A DNA stretch of 64,000 nt, from the NCBI GenBank assembly GCA_951812895.1, contig OX638333.1, positions 1,292,366-1,356,365 on the forward strand. Reading direction: 5' to 3'. The translations under genes were made by a program, and so were the position numbers. The DNA comes from an uncultured Roseovarius sp. (lineage in GTDB: Bacteria; Pseudomonadota; Alphaproteobacteria; Rhodobacterales; Rhodobacteraceae). Positions 16,518 to 26,077 of this stretch are shown here, in pieces; the stretch's first letter is position 1, and each line of letters opens with the position of its first letter. Below the pieces are notes generated by a model. It made no database searches. It was given only the letters and a program-made list of their open reading frames with translations, and was not told where the DNA came from.

Positions 16518-17399
16518 GTGTTCAACCTATTTCTTTACCTGACCACCATCGCCATCTGGGGTTCGACCTGGATTCTGGCTAAATTTCAGGTGGATGAGGT
16601 CAGCGCTCTTCAATCCGTGCTCTTTCGCTACATTATTGCGGCCCTTCTGCTGCAAGGCGCGCTCACTCTCATGCGCAGCCGCAACCGCCATTCGCTGCAC
16701 ACGCATGTCCGGTTCCTCCTGCTCGGCACATTTCTGTTCTGCTGGAACTATGTGCTGTTTTACACGGCCACCGATATGGGGCTGACCACCGGCCTGATCG
16801 CGGTGATCTTCTCACTCATCATCACCATGAACATGGCCAACAATGCCTTGTTCTTTGGCGAACGACCCGAACGCAGTACTGTTTTGGGTGCGGCGATTGG
16901 ACTGATCGGTATTTCGATGGTGTTCGCTGAAGATATCAACGCCCTGCGCGGTCAGGGACTGTTTCTGGCGGTCATCTTATGTGTTGTGGCAACCTACCTC
17001 GCATCGCTGGGCAACATGATGTCAAAATGGCTTCAGCGCGACGGCATCTCTGTCACCGGGGCAAACAGCTGGGGCATGACCTACGGCGCTCTGATCCTTT
17101 TGGCGGTGGTCGTGCTGTTTGACGATCCGATGCGCGTGCCCACAACGGTGCCGTTTTTGTCGAGCCTGTTGTTTCTCGCCATCATCGGATCCATCGTCGC
17201 ATTCTGGAGCTACCTCACCCTTCTCGGTCGCGTCGGTGCCGACAAGGCAGCCTATGCCATGATCGTCTTCCCGATCTGGTCACTAGTGCTTTCGTGGATG
17301 TACGAAGGGTTTGAATGGACGGCATTCAAGATCCTAGGGATCGGCGTTATCCTGATCGGCAACGCCTTCATCGTGGGGCGCCGTCGAAAAACAGCGTAA
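16518..17399 (+). CDS. EamA/DMT-family transporter
   Basis: A 293-aa inner-membrane protein with about ten hydrophobic helices and the duplicated EamA domain, starting MFNLFLYLTTIAIWGSTW. The IWGSTW motif near residue 12 is usual in this family of metabolite exporters. The start is GTG. Substrate cannot be told from sequence. Confidence 0.87.
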   Translation: MFNLFLYLTTIAIWGSTWILAKFQVDEVSALQSVLFRYIIAALLLQGALTLMRSRNRHSLHTHVRFLLLGTFLFCWNYVLFYTATDMGLTTGLIAVIFSLIITMNMANNALFFGERPERSTVLGAAIGLIGISMVFAEDINALRGQGLFLAVILCVVATYLASLGNMMSKWLQRDGISVTGANSWGMTYGALILLAVVVLFDDPMRVPTTVPFLSSLLFLAIIGSIVAFWSYLTLLGRVGADKAAYAMIVFPIWSLVLSWMYEGFEWTAFKILGIGVILIGNAFIVGRRRKTA

Positions 17400-17497
17400 A
17401 GAGTTAAGGGGAGCTCAGCACCAAGCAGCGCGGGTGTCAGGCCGCGGACTGGCGACTATCATCAGGCGCGGCGTGCATTATCCCAATTCCCCTTCAC

Positions 17498-17941
17498 CTA
17501 ATCAGCAATATCCTCTGCCCATAACTCCGGCTTTTCATCGATAAAACGCTTCATCAACGCGATGCAGTCAGGATCATCCGCCACGATCACCTCAACCCCC
17601 TTGGAACGCAGAAAATCTTCATTCCCACCAAAGTTCTTGTTTTCCCCAACTACAACCCGCGGGATACCAAACTGGATAATCGTACCGGTGCACATCATGC
17701 AGGGGCTAAGCGAGGTATAAAGCGTCGTATCGCGATAGGTTTTCTGACGGCCCGCTTTGCGCAGCGCGTCCATTTCCCCATGCGCAATCGGATCACCCTT
17801 CTGAACACGCTGATTACGCCCCTGTGCGACAACCTCGCCATCCCGCGCAAGAACGGACCCAATCGGGCAACCCCCTTCGTCAAACCCGGCTTTCGCCTCT
17901 TCAAAGGCAATGCGCAATAGTCGTTGGTCATCAGCTTCCAT
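17498..17941 (-). CDS. Nucleoside/cytosine deaminase (FCY1-like)
   Basis: A 147-aa zinc deaminase. His54 and Glu56 (HGE) and Cys81/Cys84 (PCMMC) form the zinc and catalytic site. The C-terminus, with VVVGENKNFGGNEDFLRSKG and FIDEKPELWAEDI, closely resembles yeast-type cytosine deaminase more than TadA. Likely converts cytosine to uracil for pyrimidine salvage, in the cytosol. Guanine deaminase is the main alternative. Confidence 0.82.
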   Translation of the reverse strand: MEADDQRLLRIAFEEAKAGFDEGGCPIGSVLARDGEVVAQGRNQRVQKGDPIAHGEMDALRKAGRQKTYRDTTLYTSLSPCMMCTGTIIQFGIPRVVVGENKNFGGNEDFLRSKGVEVIVADDPDCIALMKRFIDEKPELWAEDIAD

Positions 17942-18123
17942 GTTTCTGTGTCCTTTTGGTCGGTCCCGCTTCAGTCATCAAAATCAAAATTGATGCCTGA
18001 AACGCAATTGGTCTGCAACATGTACTCAGGTCTCCGCCACAGGCCCGCATTTTATACAAACCATATGTGAAAATTGTACAAATGTGCAAATTTGCCTCAG
18101 GCAATATTCGCGCCCCGAATCCC

Positions 18124-18152
18124 TTGACGCGCCCCGGCTTTGGGCCTAAAGA
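18124..18152 (+). promoter_or_regulatory. Predicted housekeeping promoter of rpmB
   Basis: TTGACG (18124-18129) and TAAAGA (18147-18152) with 17-nt spacing, close to sigma-70 consensus, about 90 nt before rpmB. The rest of the 17942-18241 spacer shows a GGCGCTGCC/GGCGGTGCC-type hairpin region in the leader but no gene. Confidence 0.65.
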
Positions 18153-18241
18153 CCCCAGACGGAATTCAGGGCGCTGCCACCGGCGGTGCCCATTTGTATT
18201 GAGAGGGCCGCACGGGCCCACCCCAAGACGAGGATAAGCCC

Positions 18242-18532
18242 ATGTCGCGCCGCTGCGAACTGACCGGAAAAGGCCCGATGGTTGGCAATAACTCCAGCCA
18301 CGCCAACAACAAAACCAGACGTCGGTATCTGCCGAACCTGAATGATGTGACCCTGCAGTCGGAAACCCTGAACCGAGGCATCAAGCTGCGGATCACGGCA
18401 GCCGCCCTGCGCAGCGTTGATCACCGCGGTGGTCTGGATGCGTTCCTGGCAAAAGCCAAAGATGCAGAGCTTTCGGGCAATGCATTGAAAGTGAAAAAAG
18501 AAATCGCCAAGGCACAGGCCGCAAACGCCTGA
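18242..18532 (+). CDS. rpmB: 50S ribosomal protein L28
   Basis: A 96-aa protein beginning [34 protein letters not shown], the family signature. Length fits the alphaproteobacterial L28. Monocistronic: its own promoter upstream, a strong terminator downstream. Confidence 0.97.
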   Translation: MSRRCELTGKGPMVGNNSSHANNKTRRRYLPNLNDVTLQSETLNRGIKLRITAAALRSVDHRGGLDAFLAKAKDAELSGNALKVKKEIAKAQAANA

Positions 18533-18555
18533 GCCAACGCTTTTCTGACGATTTT

Positions 18556-18589
18556 ACGGCCCTGCCAATTTGGCGGGGCCGTTTCGTTT
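18556..18589 (+). terminator. Intrinsic terminator of rpmB
   Basis: ACGGCCCTGCC (18556-18566) pairs with GGCGGGGCCGT (18572-18582) through 11 bp including one G-U, with a 5-nt loop. A T-rich TTCGTTT follows. Confidence 0.85.
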
Positions 18590-18614
18590 GAATCCGCTTG
18601 TGACTCCGATTTTC

Positions 18615-19493
18615 TTAGACGGTACGTACGCGCCTTCGGCGCCCACCAGCCACAGCTTGTGCTGCCACCGCAATCAGCACCACAACCCCGCCAAATATCT
18701 CCGTGAACGTCATCGCCTCATTCACAAACACCCAGACCCAAACCGGCCCAAGCACGCTTTCCAACAAAACCAACAGGCTTACCTCAGCAGCCGGCACATA
18801 GGGTGTACCCCAAGTGACAAAGGCGACCCCAATGCCAATGGTAAAGCCGCCCATGAACAAACTAAGCCAGAAATCATAAGCGCTTACCGACAAACCAGTA
18901 CCAATCGTGAGCGAGCAGATCACCCCGATCACGAGGCAAAACACCCCGCCCAGAAAGGTACCACCCAGCACATCCGTCTTCCGCGATCTCCGCGCCAGGG
19001 TCAGCATGACGGCAAAAGCTGCCGCAGAGATAAAGGCATAGATGTTCCCTGTCGTCCTGCCGAGGTCTATCCCGCCCTGAACCATCACCCCTACACCGAC
19101 GACAGCCAACCCCATCGCGGCAAGCGTCGTTTTCGTGGGGCGTTCCCCGATCCAGACCCACGCCAGGATGGCCGCGCAAAGCGGTGAAATTGATAGAATG
19201 AACAAGGCAGACGCAACCGATGTGTTTAGCATCGCAAAAACATATGCGGTGAAAGCCACTGACAATGTCAGCCCCATCGCAAGGTCATTTAAATCAAGGC
19301 TTTTCAGTAGCTTGAGAGGTAATACCTTCCTCCTTAGGCAGATAACCAATGCAACAATACCGGCAAGAGAGATTGAGCGGTAGGCAAGGATCTGAAACCC
19401 GTCGGCATGCTCGATCAGCCGCATCAGCAGGCCAACAAAGCTCATGAAAGTTGCCCCAAAAAGGATCAGCGCCATTGCCTGCGGTTTCGTCAT
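18615..19493 (-). CDS. EamA/DMT-family transporter
   Basis: A 292-aa inner-membrane protein with about ten helices, starting MTKPQAMALILFGATFMSF. An upstream in-frame extension to 19856 is rejected because it is arginine-rich and overlaps the sirtuin gene. It ends close to the rpmB terminator, convergent to it. Likely a small-molecule exporter; substrate unknown. Confidence 0.87.
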   Translation of the reverse strand: MTKPQAMALILFGATFMSFVGLLMRLIEHADGFQILAYRSISLAGIVALVICLRRKVLPLKLLKSLDLNDLAMGLTLSVAFTAYVFAMLNTSVASALFILSISPLCAAILAWVWIGERPTKTTLAAMGLAVVGVGVMVQGGIDLGRTTGNIYAFISAAAFAVMLTLARRSRKTDVLGGTFLGGVFCLVIGVICSLTIGTGLSVSAYDFWLSLFMGGFTIGIGVAFVTWGTPYVPAAEVSLLVLLESVLGPVWVWVFVNEAMTFTEIFGGVVVLIAVAAQAVAGGRRRRVRTV

Positions 19494-19566
19494 GTTCGCA
19501 CCTGAATAATTCCTCAACCCGCTTAGCGGTGTTGGCATGATCCGTCTATACGCTATCCCGACGAAA

Positions 19567-20265
19567 TCAGGTCTGATCGCGCAGCAATTCCTCAACCCAC
19601 TCGGGCACAATCTCACTCGCCGGCCCGTGCCGAAGCTCCTTAAAATCCCGCGACGCTGCCGAAGGTTCAAGATTGAGCTCGACGGTATGCGCCCCCAAAC
19701 GGCGGGCATGCTGACCATAGGCCGCCGCCGGAAAAACATTGCCGGATGTGCCAATTGCGGCAAACAGATCGGCCGCTGCCAATGCCGGATCAATCGCGTG
19801 CATGCCATACGGGATTTCCCCGAACCAAACCACATCAGGCCGCGTTGTGGTCTCATAGCATGCCGGGCATTGATCGGTCGGAGTCATTTCTAACGGCGCT
19901 TCCCACCGATGTTCACAAGCATGACAAAGCGCCCCGTTCAGACGACCGTGCATATGGATAACGTTCCTGCTTCCGCCAGCCTCATGCAAACTGTCCACAT
20001 TTTGCGTGATGATCAGAACCTCACCACGATGCTCCTGCTCCAACCGGGCCAATGCCTTGTGGGCAGCATTGGGCTTTGCCTTTGCCGCCTGCGCACGTCT
20101 TGCGTTGTAGAAACCATGCACGAGCAAGGGATTTCGCTCAAACCCGTCGGGTGTTGCCACATCATCAATTGCGTGCTGCGCCCACAGTCCCTCTTCATCG
20201 CGGAATGTCCCCAAACCGCTTTCTGCAGAAATTCCCGCACCTGTCAGGATGACAATCTTTTCCAT
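19567..20265 (-). CDS. cobB: Sir2-family NAD-dependent protein deacylase
   Basis: 232 aa. GAGISAESG (9-17) and TQNVD (87-91) bind NAD, His106 is the catalytic base, and Cys114/Cys117/Cys133/Cys136 bind zinc. Tyr53 and Arg56 (FYNARR) form the class III motif linked with removal of succinyl groups as well as acetyl. The start MEKIVILTGAG is chosen over a much longer upstream extension. The end precedes the EamA gene by 73 nt. Confidence 0.93.
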   Translation of the reverse strand: MEKIVILTGAGISAESGLGTFRDEEGLWAQHAIDDVATPDGFERNPLLVHGFYNARRAQAAKAKPNAAHKALARLEQEHRGEVLIITQNVDSLHEAGGSRNVIHMHGRLNGALCHACEHRWEAPLEMTPTDQCPACYETTTRPDVVWFGEIPYGMHAIDPALAAADLFAAIGTSGNVFPAAAYGQHARRLGAHTVELNLEPSAASRDFKELRHGPASEIVPEWVEELLRDQT

Positions 20266-20307
20266 CGGGCTGTCATAGCCTATTCCTTTACGTGAATGGA
20301 GTCTCGA

Positions 20308-20745
20308 ATGCCCAAACGTATCCTGTTTGTCTGTCTCGGAAACATCTGCCGATCTCCTGCCGCTGAAGGCGTGTTTCGCACCCTGGCACCGCAGGTTGAA
20401 ACCGACAGCGCAGGCACCGGCGGTTGGCATGTGGGCGAAGCACCTTATGGCCCGATGCAGAACGCCGCCCTCGCCCGGGGATATGACCTGTCTGACTTGC
20501 GCGCACGGCAATTTACAGCTGATGACTTCAGCCTGTTCGACTTGATCATCGCGATGGATTCCCAAAATCTCTCTGATATCGAGGCACAACGCCCGCGCGC
20601 GAACCAGACGCCAGTACACCTGTTCACAGACTATGCTTCAAGACCCGACACGGATCACGTGCCTGACCCCTACTACGCACGTGATTTCGACGGCGCTCTC
20701 GACCTGATCGAAAATGCCGCTCGCGGATTGTGCAACAGTCTCTGA
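20308..20745 (+). CDS. Low-molecular-weight protein tyrosine phosphatase
   Basis: 145 aa with the phosphatase loop CLGNICRS (Cys9 to Arg15) and the acid motif DPYY (Asp120). Length is typical. The ATG at 20308 has GGAG 7 nt upstream and gives the standard KRILFVCLGN start. Divergent from the sirtuin gene. Cytosolic phosphatase; substrate unknown. Confidence 0.92.
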   Translation: MPKRILFVCLGNICRSPAAEGVFRTLAPQVETDSAGTGGWHVGEAPYGPMQNAALARGYDLSDLRARQFTADDFSLFDLIIAMDSQNLSDIEAQRPRANQTPVHLFTDYASRPDTDHVPDPYYARDFDGALDLIENAARGLCNSL

Positions 20746-20883
20746 ACCGCTCGGGGGCTGCCAACGCTTTTCGGGATTTCTGAAGCTCCTTTTTAGGCGA
20801 AGAAAAAACAGCCGCTTAGCCCCCTCAAATTTCTTGCTCAAAGACCAGATTCCCCCCAATTGGGACGTGAAGGAGACCCCGCC

Positions 20884-22185
20884 ATGCCCATCACGCCCCT
20901 GAAATCCGCCCGCGGAGACGCCCCGCAATCCAGCGCCGATGTCGCGGATACGGTGCAAATCATGCTGAAACGGCTGAAAGAAGGTGGCGCTCAGGTCGCA
21001 CTCGAATACGCGCGACAACTGGATGGCTGGCAAGGCGAGATCACGGTCAGCTCGGATCAGATAGAGGCCGCAATCAGTACCGTTCCGCAAAGCATGCGGG
21101 ATGACATTCGTTGGGCGCATGACAATATCTCTCGTTTCGCCGCGGCACAGCGCGCCACCGCCCAGGATATGCAGATTGAACTCCGCCCCGGCCTGATTGC
21201 CGGACAAAAGCAAATCCCTGTATCGGCGGCAGGCTGTTATGTTCCGGGCGGGCGTTACACCCACATCGCCTCTGCCCTGATGTCCATCGCCACGGCACGA
21301 GAGGCCGGAGTGCAGGACATCACCGCTGTTTCCCCGCCTAACGGATCAGAGGGCATTCCCGCGCCAATGCTCTTTGCCATGCAATTGGCAGGCGCCACGC
21401 GTATTCTGACAATCGGCGGCGTGCAGGGTATTGCCGCGATGGCCTTTGGCATGTTTGGTGCACCCTCCGCGGATATCCTCGTAGGCCCCGGCAATGCCTA
21501 TGTGGCAGAGGCCAAGCGACAGCTTTTTGGCCCGGTTGGCATCGACATGTTTGCCGGTCCCACCGACAGCCTTGTTCTTGCTGATGACAGCGCCGATCCT
21601 GAAACCGTCGCCACGGACCTGATGAGCCAGGCCGAACACGGCCACACGTCACCTGTCTGGCTCGCCACCACAGATCGCACATTGGCTGACTTTGTCATGA
21701 CACGCGTCCCCGAAATGATCGCCACCCTGCCGGAACCAAACCAGGGTGCTGCCCGGGCAGCTTGGGACGATTTCGCAGAAGTCGTGTTGTGCGGCACGCG
21801 CGAAGACATGGCGCAATATGCCGACATGAAAGCCGCAGAACACCTGCATGTACAGACCCGAGACCTTGGCTGGTGGCGCGACCGCCTGCGCGCCTATGGC
21901 TCGCTCTTTCTGGGTGAAAACACCACCGTTTCCTTTGGCGACAAATCTGCAGGGCCCAACCATGTCCTGCCTACGTCTGGCGCCGCCCGTTACACAGGCG
22001 GCCTGTCGGTGCACAAGTTTCTCAAAACCGTCACCTGGCAAGAGGTTGATGAACGCGCCCTGCCCGACCTCGCCCGCGTCACCGCTGCAATCAGCCGCGA
22101 AGAACGGATGGAAGGGCATGCCCGTGCGGCTGATATCCGGCTGGATAAGCTGTCCACCCCCATTGGTGTCGCTGCCAACACCTGA
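20884..22185 (+). CDS. hpsN: Histidinol-dehydrogenase superfamily, HpsN-like sulfopropanediol dehydrogenase
   Basis: 433 aa, HisD fold. All catalytic and zinc residues are kept: Gln249 and His252 (SQAEHG), Glu319-His320, Asp353 and His412. It carries the GCYVPGGRYTHIASALMS version of the substrate region and NHVLPTxxAARYTGGLSVHKFLK, as in HpsN proteins, not the HisD version. HpsN oxidises (R)-2,3-dihydroxypropane-1-sulfonate to (R)-sulfolactate with NAD. The neighbouring cuyA supports a C3-sulfonate role. A true HisD would normally sit with his genes, none of which are present. AAGGAG precedes the ATG. Confidence 0.72.
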   Translation: MPITPLKSARGDAPQSSADVADTVQIMLKRLKEGGAQVALEYARQLDGWQGEITVSSDQIEAAISTVPQSMRDDIRWAHDNISRFAAAQRATAQDMQIELRPGLIAGQKQIPVSAAGCYVPGGRYTHIASALMSIATAREAGVQDITAVSPPNGSEGIPAPMLFAMQLAGATRILTIGGVQGIAAMAFGMFGAPSADILVGPGNAYVAEAKRQLFGPVGIDMFAGPTDSLVLADDSADPETVATDLMSQAEHGHTSPVWLATTDRTLADFVMTRVPEMIATLPEPNQGAARAAWDDFAEVVLCGTREDMAQYADMKAAEHLHVQTRDLGWWRDRLRAYGSLFLGENTTVSFGDKSAGPNHVLPTSGAARYTGGLSVHKFLKTVTWQEVDERALPDLARVTAAISREERMEGHARAADIRLDKLSTPIGVAANT

Positions 22186-22195
22186 CTCCGACAGG

Positions 22196-23116
22196 TTACC
22201 CCGGCGGCGGCCCCATACCATCCACGCTGATCGTCGATGCTTGTTCGCGCAACCGAATCCACGCCGCGTTCATAAATGCGCTACTATCAGTTCGGGTTCG
22301 AAGGATATTCACATTCAGCGTGGTCGCGGGCAGATACGGGCGTAAATCCTGTAATTCCCCCCGCGCCATCGCCTCATGAGCAACTGACTCCGGCAACCAT
22401 CCAATGCCGAGCCCCTGCCGGATGAATTGCAGAACTGCCGGCGTCAGCCCGGTTTCAGCAACCCGATGCGTCGCAAGATCTGATGGCAAATTGGGCAATA
22501 CCAAACGCCTCAATACCTCACCGAGGTAAATTGCCGGAGGGTACACAATCAGCGGCAGGTTCCCACGGTCGGATAACTTGCCGAAGTCTTCACGTGCCAC
22601 TGGTAAAAACGCATCAACGCCCAGCGCAACCTTCTCAAACAACCCGGGATCAAACTGAAACGAATCCTCAGCTGTCTCATAGATCAACGCAAAATCAATC
22701 TCTTGCCGCAGCAACATCAGATGGCATTCGCTTCGCGTGCCAGACCGAATTCGCATCTCCACCTCGCCATCCTGTACCAACGCCTGCGCCAGCCGCGGCG
22801 AAACCATGGTGGTCAATGCATGTTGGCAACCAAGGGTAAGACGGTTTGCGTTTTGCGCACCTCTCTCTGACAATCCAATGCGCAGCTCGCGAAACCGCCG
22901 CACGGCGTCGCGCAAATCCGGTTCTAACAGTTGCACATGCGGCAACAGTGTGACTGGCTTTCGACCCCGGTCAAATAAATCGGACCCAAGCGCCTCTTCC
23001 ATCACCCTGATCCGGCGGGTAAAGGCCGAAGGCGTCAAATATCGTCGCTCTGCCGCCGCAGAAAACGATCCGGTGTCCAGCACCGCCAGAATATCTTCAA
23101 GCCAGTCGAGCCTCAT
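22196..23116 (-). CDS. LysR-family regulator of the sulfonate locus
   Basis: 306 aa with an N-terminal winged helix-turn-helix (LEDILAVLDTGSFSAAAERRYLTPSAFTRRIRVMEE) and a periplasmic-binding-like effector domain. It is convergent with the HpsN-like gene (10 nt apart) and divergent from cuyA, with an LTTR-type box between. By position it probably activates cuyA and its racemase partner, with a sulfonate or amino-acid co-inducer; that is inference. Confidence 0.9.
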   Translation of the reverse strand: MRLDWLEDILAVLDTGSFSAAAERRYLTPSAFTRRIRVMEEALGSDLFDRGRKPVTLLPHVQLLEPDLRDAVRRFRELRIGLSERGAQNANRLTLGCQHALTTMVSPRLAQALVQDGEVEMRIRSGTRSECHLMLLRQEIDFALIYETAEDSFQFDPGLFEKVALGVDAFLPVAREDFGKLSDRGNLPLIVYPPAIYLGEVLRRLVLPNLPSDLATHRVAETGLTPAVLQFIRQGLGIGWLPESVAHEAMARGELQDLRPYLPATTLNVNILRTRTDSSAFMNAAWIRLREQASTISVDGMGPPPG

Positions 23117-23130
23117 CGCAGGACCATAAC

Positions 23131-23145
23131 TTGCAAAAATTGCAA
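23131..23145. promoter_or_regulatory. LysR-type operator between the regulator and cuyA
   Basis: TTGCA-N5-TGCAA (23131-23145) matches the T-N11-A inverted-repeat form of LysR binding sites and lies 15 nt before the regulator start and about 78 nt before cuyA. A further CGAATTTCG palindrome (23155-23163) could be the activation half-site. Confidence 0.55.
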
Positions 23146-23222
23146 TTTAAACCGCGAATTTCGAATTTGAAACCTATTCCAGCCTGTGGTTTCTTTCCGG
23201 AAACGACAATTTGGAGCCGATC

Positions 23223-24227
23223 ATGAACCTAGCCCAGTTTCCCCGAGTCAATCTCGCCCATCTGCCCACACCGCTAGAGCCGCTGCCGCGCCTATCCGCC
23301 TTTCTTGGCGGACCAGAGATCTGGATCAAGCGCGATGATTGCACCGGGCTTTCGACAGGCGGCAACAAAACCCGCAAACTGGAATTCCTGATGGCCGAGG
23401 CACAGGCGCAGGGCGCTGACATCGTGCTGACCCAAGGCGCGACCCAGTCGAACCATGCGCGCCAAACTGCTGCTGCTGCCGCACGCCTTGGAATGGATTG
23501 CCATATCCTGCTCGAGGATCGCACCGGCTATAACTACGACAACTACAAATACAACGGCAACGTCCTGCTTGATCACCTGCATGGTGCCACCATCGAACAC
23601 CGCGGTCCTGATCTCGATATGAACGCGGAAATGGAGGCGGTCGCCGATAAATTCCGTGCCGACGGTCGCAATGCCTATACCATCCCGGGTGGCGGCTCGA
23701 ACGCAACCGGCGCACTTGGCTATGTGAATTGTGCGCTTGAAATGCTGAACCAGTTCGTGACCACCGGTCTGAACGTTGATCACATCGTGCACGCAACCGG
23801 CTCTGCCGGAACCCAAGCTGGCCTGATCACTGGCCTGCGCGCCATGAATGCAAACATCCCGCTTCTGGGCATCGGGGTTCGAGCACCCAAGGCCAAGCAG
23901 GAAGAGAACGTATACAACCTCGCCGTCAAAACCGCCGAGAAACTCGGCTGTCCCGGCGTTGTTGCGCGCGAAGACGTTGTGGCCAACACCGATTACGTTG
24001 GCCCCGGTTACGGAGTTCCCGCCGAAGACACGCTCGAAGCCATCGACATCTTTGCCCGGTACGAGGCGATCCTGCTCGATCCGGTTTATTCTGCCAAAGG
24101 TGGCGCCGGTCTCATTGACCTGATCCGCAAGCGCCATTTCAAAGCAGGCGAAAAGGTTGTGTTCCTGCACACTGGTGGTGCGATCGGCCTCACCGGATAC
24201 AGCCACTGCTTTAACGTCGCCGGATGA
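23223..24227 (+). CDS. cuyA: L-cysteate sulfo-lyase (D-cysteine desulfhydrase family)
   Basis: 334 aa, fold-type II PLP enzyme. Lys49 in [11 protein letters not shown] binds PLP, and GATQSNHAR (72-80) is the substrate/phosphate loop. Close in sequence to CuyA of roseobacters, which splits L-cysteate to pyruvate, ammonium and sulfite; D-cysteine desulfhydrase and ACC deaminase are the alternative family members. The ATG at 23223 has GGAG 7 nt upstream. The stop overlaps the racemase-family gene as ATGA, so they are coupled. Confidence 0.82.
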   Translation: MNLAQFPRVNLAHLPTPLEPLPRLSAFLGGPEIWIKRDDCTGLSTGGNKTRKLEFLMAEAQAQGADIVLTQGATQSNHARQTAAAAARLGMDCHILLEDRTGYNYDNYKYNGNVLLDHLHGATIEHRGPDLDMNAEMEAVADKFRADGRNAYTIPGGGSNATGALGYVNCALEMLNQFVTTGLNVDHIVHATGSAGTQAGLITGLRAMNANIPLLGIGVRAPKAKQEENVYNLAVKTAEKLGCPGVVAREDVVANTDYVGPGYGVPAEDTLEAIDIFARYEAILLDPVYSAKGGAGLIDLIRKRHFKAGEKVVFLHTGGAIGLTGYSHCFNVAG

Positions 24228-24901
24228 AGCCGGTCGGCATTCTTGGGGGGATGGGGCCAGAGGCCACCATCCTCCTGATGCAAAAGGTGTTGGCCTGCGT
24301 ACAGGCGGGGGACGATGCTGATCATATCCCGCTCATCGTGCACCAGAACCCACAGGTTCCCTCGCGCATTGCCGCTCTGATCGACGGCACTGGTCCTGAT
24401 CCCGCGCCTGCCCTGCGCCGGATGGCGCTTGATCTGGAAGCAGCAGGCGCACAGGCCCTCGCCATGCCCTGCAACACGGCCCATCACTATGCCCAAGTCG
24501 TGGACAGCGCCAACAGCCTGCCCTTTCTAAACATGCTCGACCTGACGGCCCGGCATCTTGCCGCGAAAGGCGCAAAAAATATCGGAATGCTCGCCTCACC
24601 AGCCACCCGTCTGACCGGCGTTTTCAATGACGCCTTTACCGCAAACGGCCTTACCCCGGTCTGGCGCGATGGCAACGAATTGCTGTCCATTATCCGCGCG
24701 GTCAAAGCAGGGGCAGATTCCGCTTCTATCGCTCCACGCATCACAACCGAAGCACAGAGCCTGATCCGCTCCGGTGCGGACCACCTTTTAATCGCCTGCA
24801 CCGAACTATCGCTCTTCACCCACGCCCTGCCGAATGATGTGCGCTGGACCGACAGCCTCGACTGTCTCGTAACCGCTATCGCTGGGTTCGCACGGGGATA
24901 A
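24224..24901 (+). CDS. Aspartate/glutamate racemase-family protein (possible cysteate racemase)
   Basis: 225 aa, cofactor-independent racemase fold with both catalytic cysteines: Cys83 in MPCNTAH and Cys192 in IACTELS; N-terminus [11 protein letters not shown]. These two thiols interconvert D and L amino acids. Coupling to cuyA, which acts on L-cysteate, makes D-cysteate the attractive substrate, since cysteate is a close analogue of aspartate. The activity is inferred from context only. Confidence 0.85.
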   Translation: MKPVGILGGMGPEATILLMQKVLACVQAGDDADHIPLIVHQNPQVPSRIAALIDGTGPDPAPALRRMALDLEAAGAQALAMPCNTAHHYAQVVDSANSLPFLNMLDLTARHLAAKGAKNIGMLASPATRLTGVFNDAFTANGLTPVWRDGNELLSIIRAVKAGADSASIAPRITTEAQSLIRSGADHLLIACTELSLFTHALPNDVRWTDSLDCLVTAIAGFARG

Positions 24902-24912
24902 GCACACAAAGC

Positions 24913-24943
24913 CCTTTCTTTTTGCCCAAAATATCCCTGCCGG
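24913..24943 (-). repeat. Second copy of the Rhodobacterales intergenic motif
   Basis: On the minus strand it reads CCGGCAGGGATATTTTGGGC then AAAAAGAAAGG, matching the GGGTAT-GCAAGAAAGAA core of the element near 3.8 kb. It sits between the convergent racemase-family and GcvT-like genes. It lacks the inverted partner arm. Confidence 0.5.
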
Positions 24944-24963
24944 AGGCTAAAATCTCTTAATCT

Positions 24964-26055
24964 TCAGGCATGCGTTCGCGATTTCTGCGGATCATAGAAC
25001 GGCAATGCCCGCACTTCGGCCGTGGTCTCAATTCCGTCACCTGACACCTGCAACTGCACACCGTCGGCCACACCGGGCGCCACATGCCCCAAGGCCAGCG
25101 ACAGGCCTAACCGGTGCGAAAAACAGGGGCTGTTGACCAAACCCACCTTCTTACCATCCAGCAACAGATCCTCGCCCCCGTTCACCATGTCATCGTGATC
25201 CACCACCAGGCCCACGTTGCGCAGGTTCTCTTTGCCCTCTGCAGCCATCAAGGCATCGCGGCCCCGAAAATTCTCTTTGCTCCGGCTCACTGTAAAGCCC
25301 AGGCCAACTTCCCACGGTGTGTGCTCGGCATTCATATCGTAGTCATAAAACAGCAACCCCGCTTCGATCCGCACCTTGTCGAGTGATGTGAACGAACACG
25401 GCATAACACCCGCCGCGGCCAGCTGATCCCAGATATCAACGACCACCGATTGATCTGCGAACACCTCATAGCCGCGCTCGCCCGAGTACCCGGTCCGTGA
25501 AATCCTGCATGGGCGGCCAAACAGAGTGGCTTCAGCATGATTAAAATAGGCCATCGAGGCCAAGTCTATCGAACAATTGACATTCAGGATATCCAGCGCC
25601 CCGGGTCCCTGCACCGAAATGTCATGAAAGTTATCGTTCAGCGTGATGTCTACATCCCGTCCCTCGGCTGAGGCCTGCAACATCGCCATTGTCTGGCCAG
25701 ACCCATGCACGATCATCCACTCATCGTCCCCATTGTTTGACACAATCGCATCATCGGCCAACGTCCCGCTTTCCGTCAGAACAGACAGATAGGCCGCCTG
25801 ACCAGGCGCCAACCGCGTCAGGTCGCGCGATGTCGCATGATCCAGCACCGCCATCGCATCAGGGCCCCGCACAAACACCTTTTTCAACGGCGACATGTCA
25901 AACATGCCGGCTCGCTCACGCACCGCGTCATGTTCATCATTGGGATCACTGTCATAGCTCCACGCCGTACCCATTCCGTTCCAGTCTTCCAGCCCCGACC
26001 CCAACGCGCGGTGCCGCTCTGCCAGTGCCGATGTCCGGCTTAGTTCTTCTGTCAT
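24964..26055 (-). CDS. GcvT-like aminomethyltransferase-family protein
   Basis: 363 aa with the GcvT/T-protein fold: TSRDLTRLAPGQAAYLSVLTESGT (folate-domain region), RTGYSGERGYEVF and the C-terminal barrel (GLVNSPCFSHRLGLSLALGHV). The family moves C1 units onto tetrahydrofolate. It is not the DMSP demethylase DmdA by eye. It follows the MttB-family gene by 22 nt, so the pair may form a two-component demethylase: MttB removes methyl from a quaternary amine and this protein transfers it to folate. GGGAGAA before 26055 supports this start; the upstream ATG at 26091 overlaps mttB. Confidence 0.82.
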   Translation of the reverse strand: MTEELSRTSALAERHRALGSGLEDWNGMGTAWSYDSDPNDEHDAVRERAGMFDMSPLKKVFVRGPDAMAVLDHATSRDLTRLAPGQAAYLSVLTESGTLADDAIVSNNGDDEWMIVHGSGQTMAMLQASAEGRDVDITLNDNFHDISVQGPGALDILNVNCSIDLASMAYFNHAEATLFGRPCRISRTGYSGERGYEVFADQSVVVDIWDQLAAAGVMPCSFTSLDKVRIEAGLLFYDYDMNAEHTPWEVGLGFTVSRSKENFRGRDALMAAEGKENLRNVGLVVDHDDMVNGGEDLLLDGKKVGLVNSPCFSHRLGLSLALGHVAPGVADGVQLQVSGDGIETTAEVRALPFYDPQKSRTHA

Positions 26056-26077
26056 GCAAATTTCTCCCTTGATCTCT

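Noticed and set aside
20884-22185. Histidinol dehydrogenase HisD of histidine synthesis
   Set aside because: Catalytic residues fit, but the substrate-region motifs are HpsN-like and no his genes are nearby; HisD cannot be fully excluded.
24964-26055. DMSP demethylase DmdA
   Set aside because: Same superfamily, but the residues around the folate site and N-terminus do not look like DmdA, and the pairing with an MttB-family gene argues for another role.
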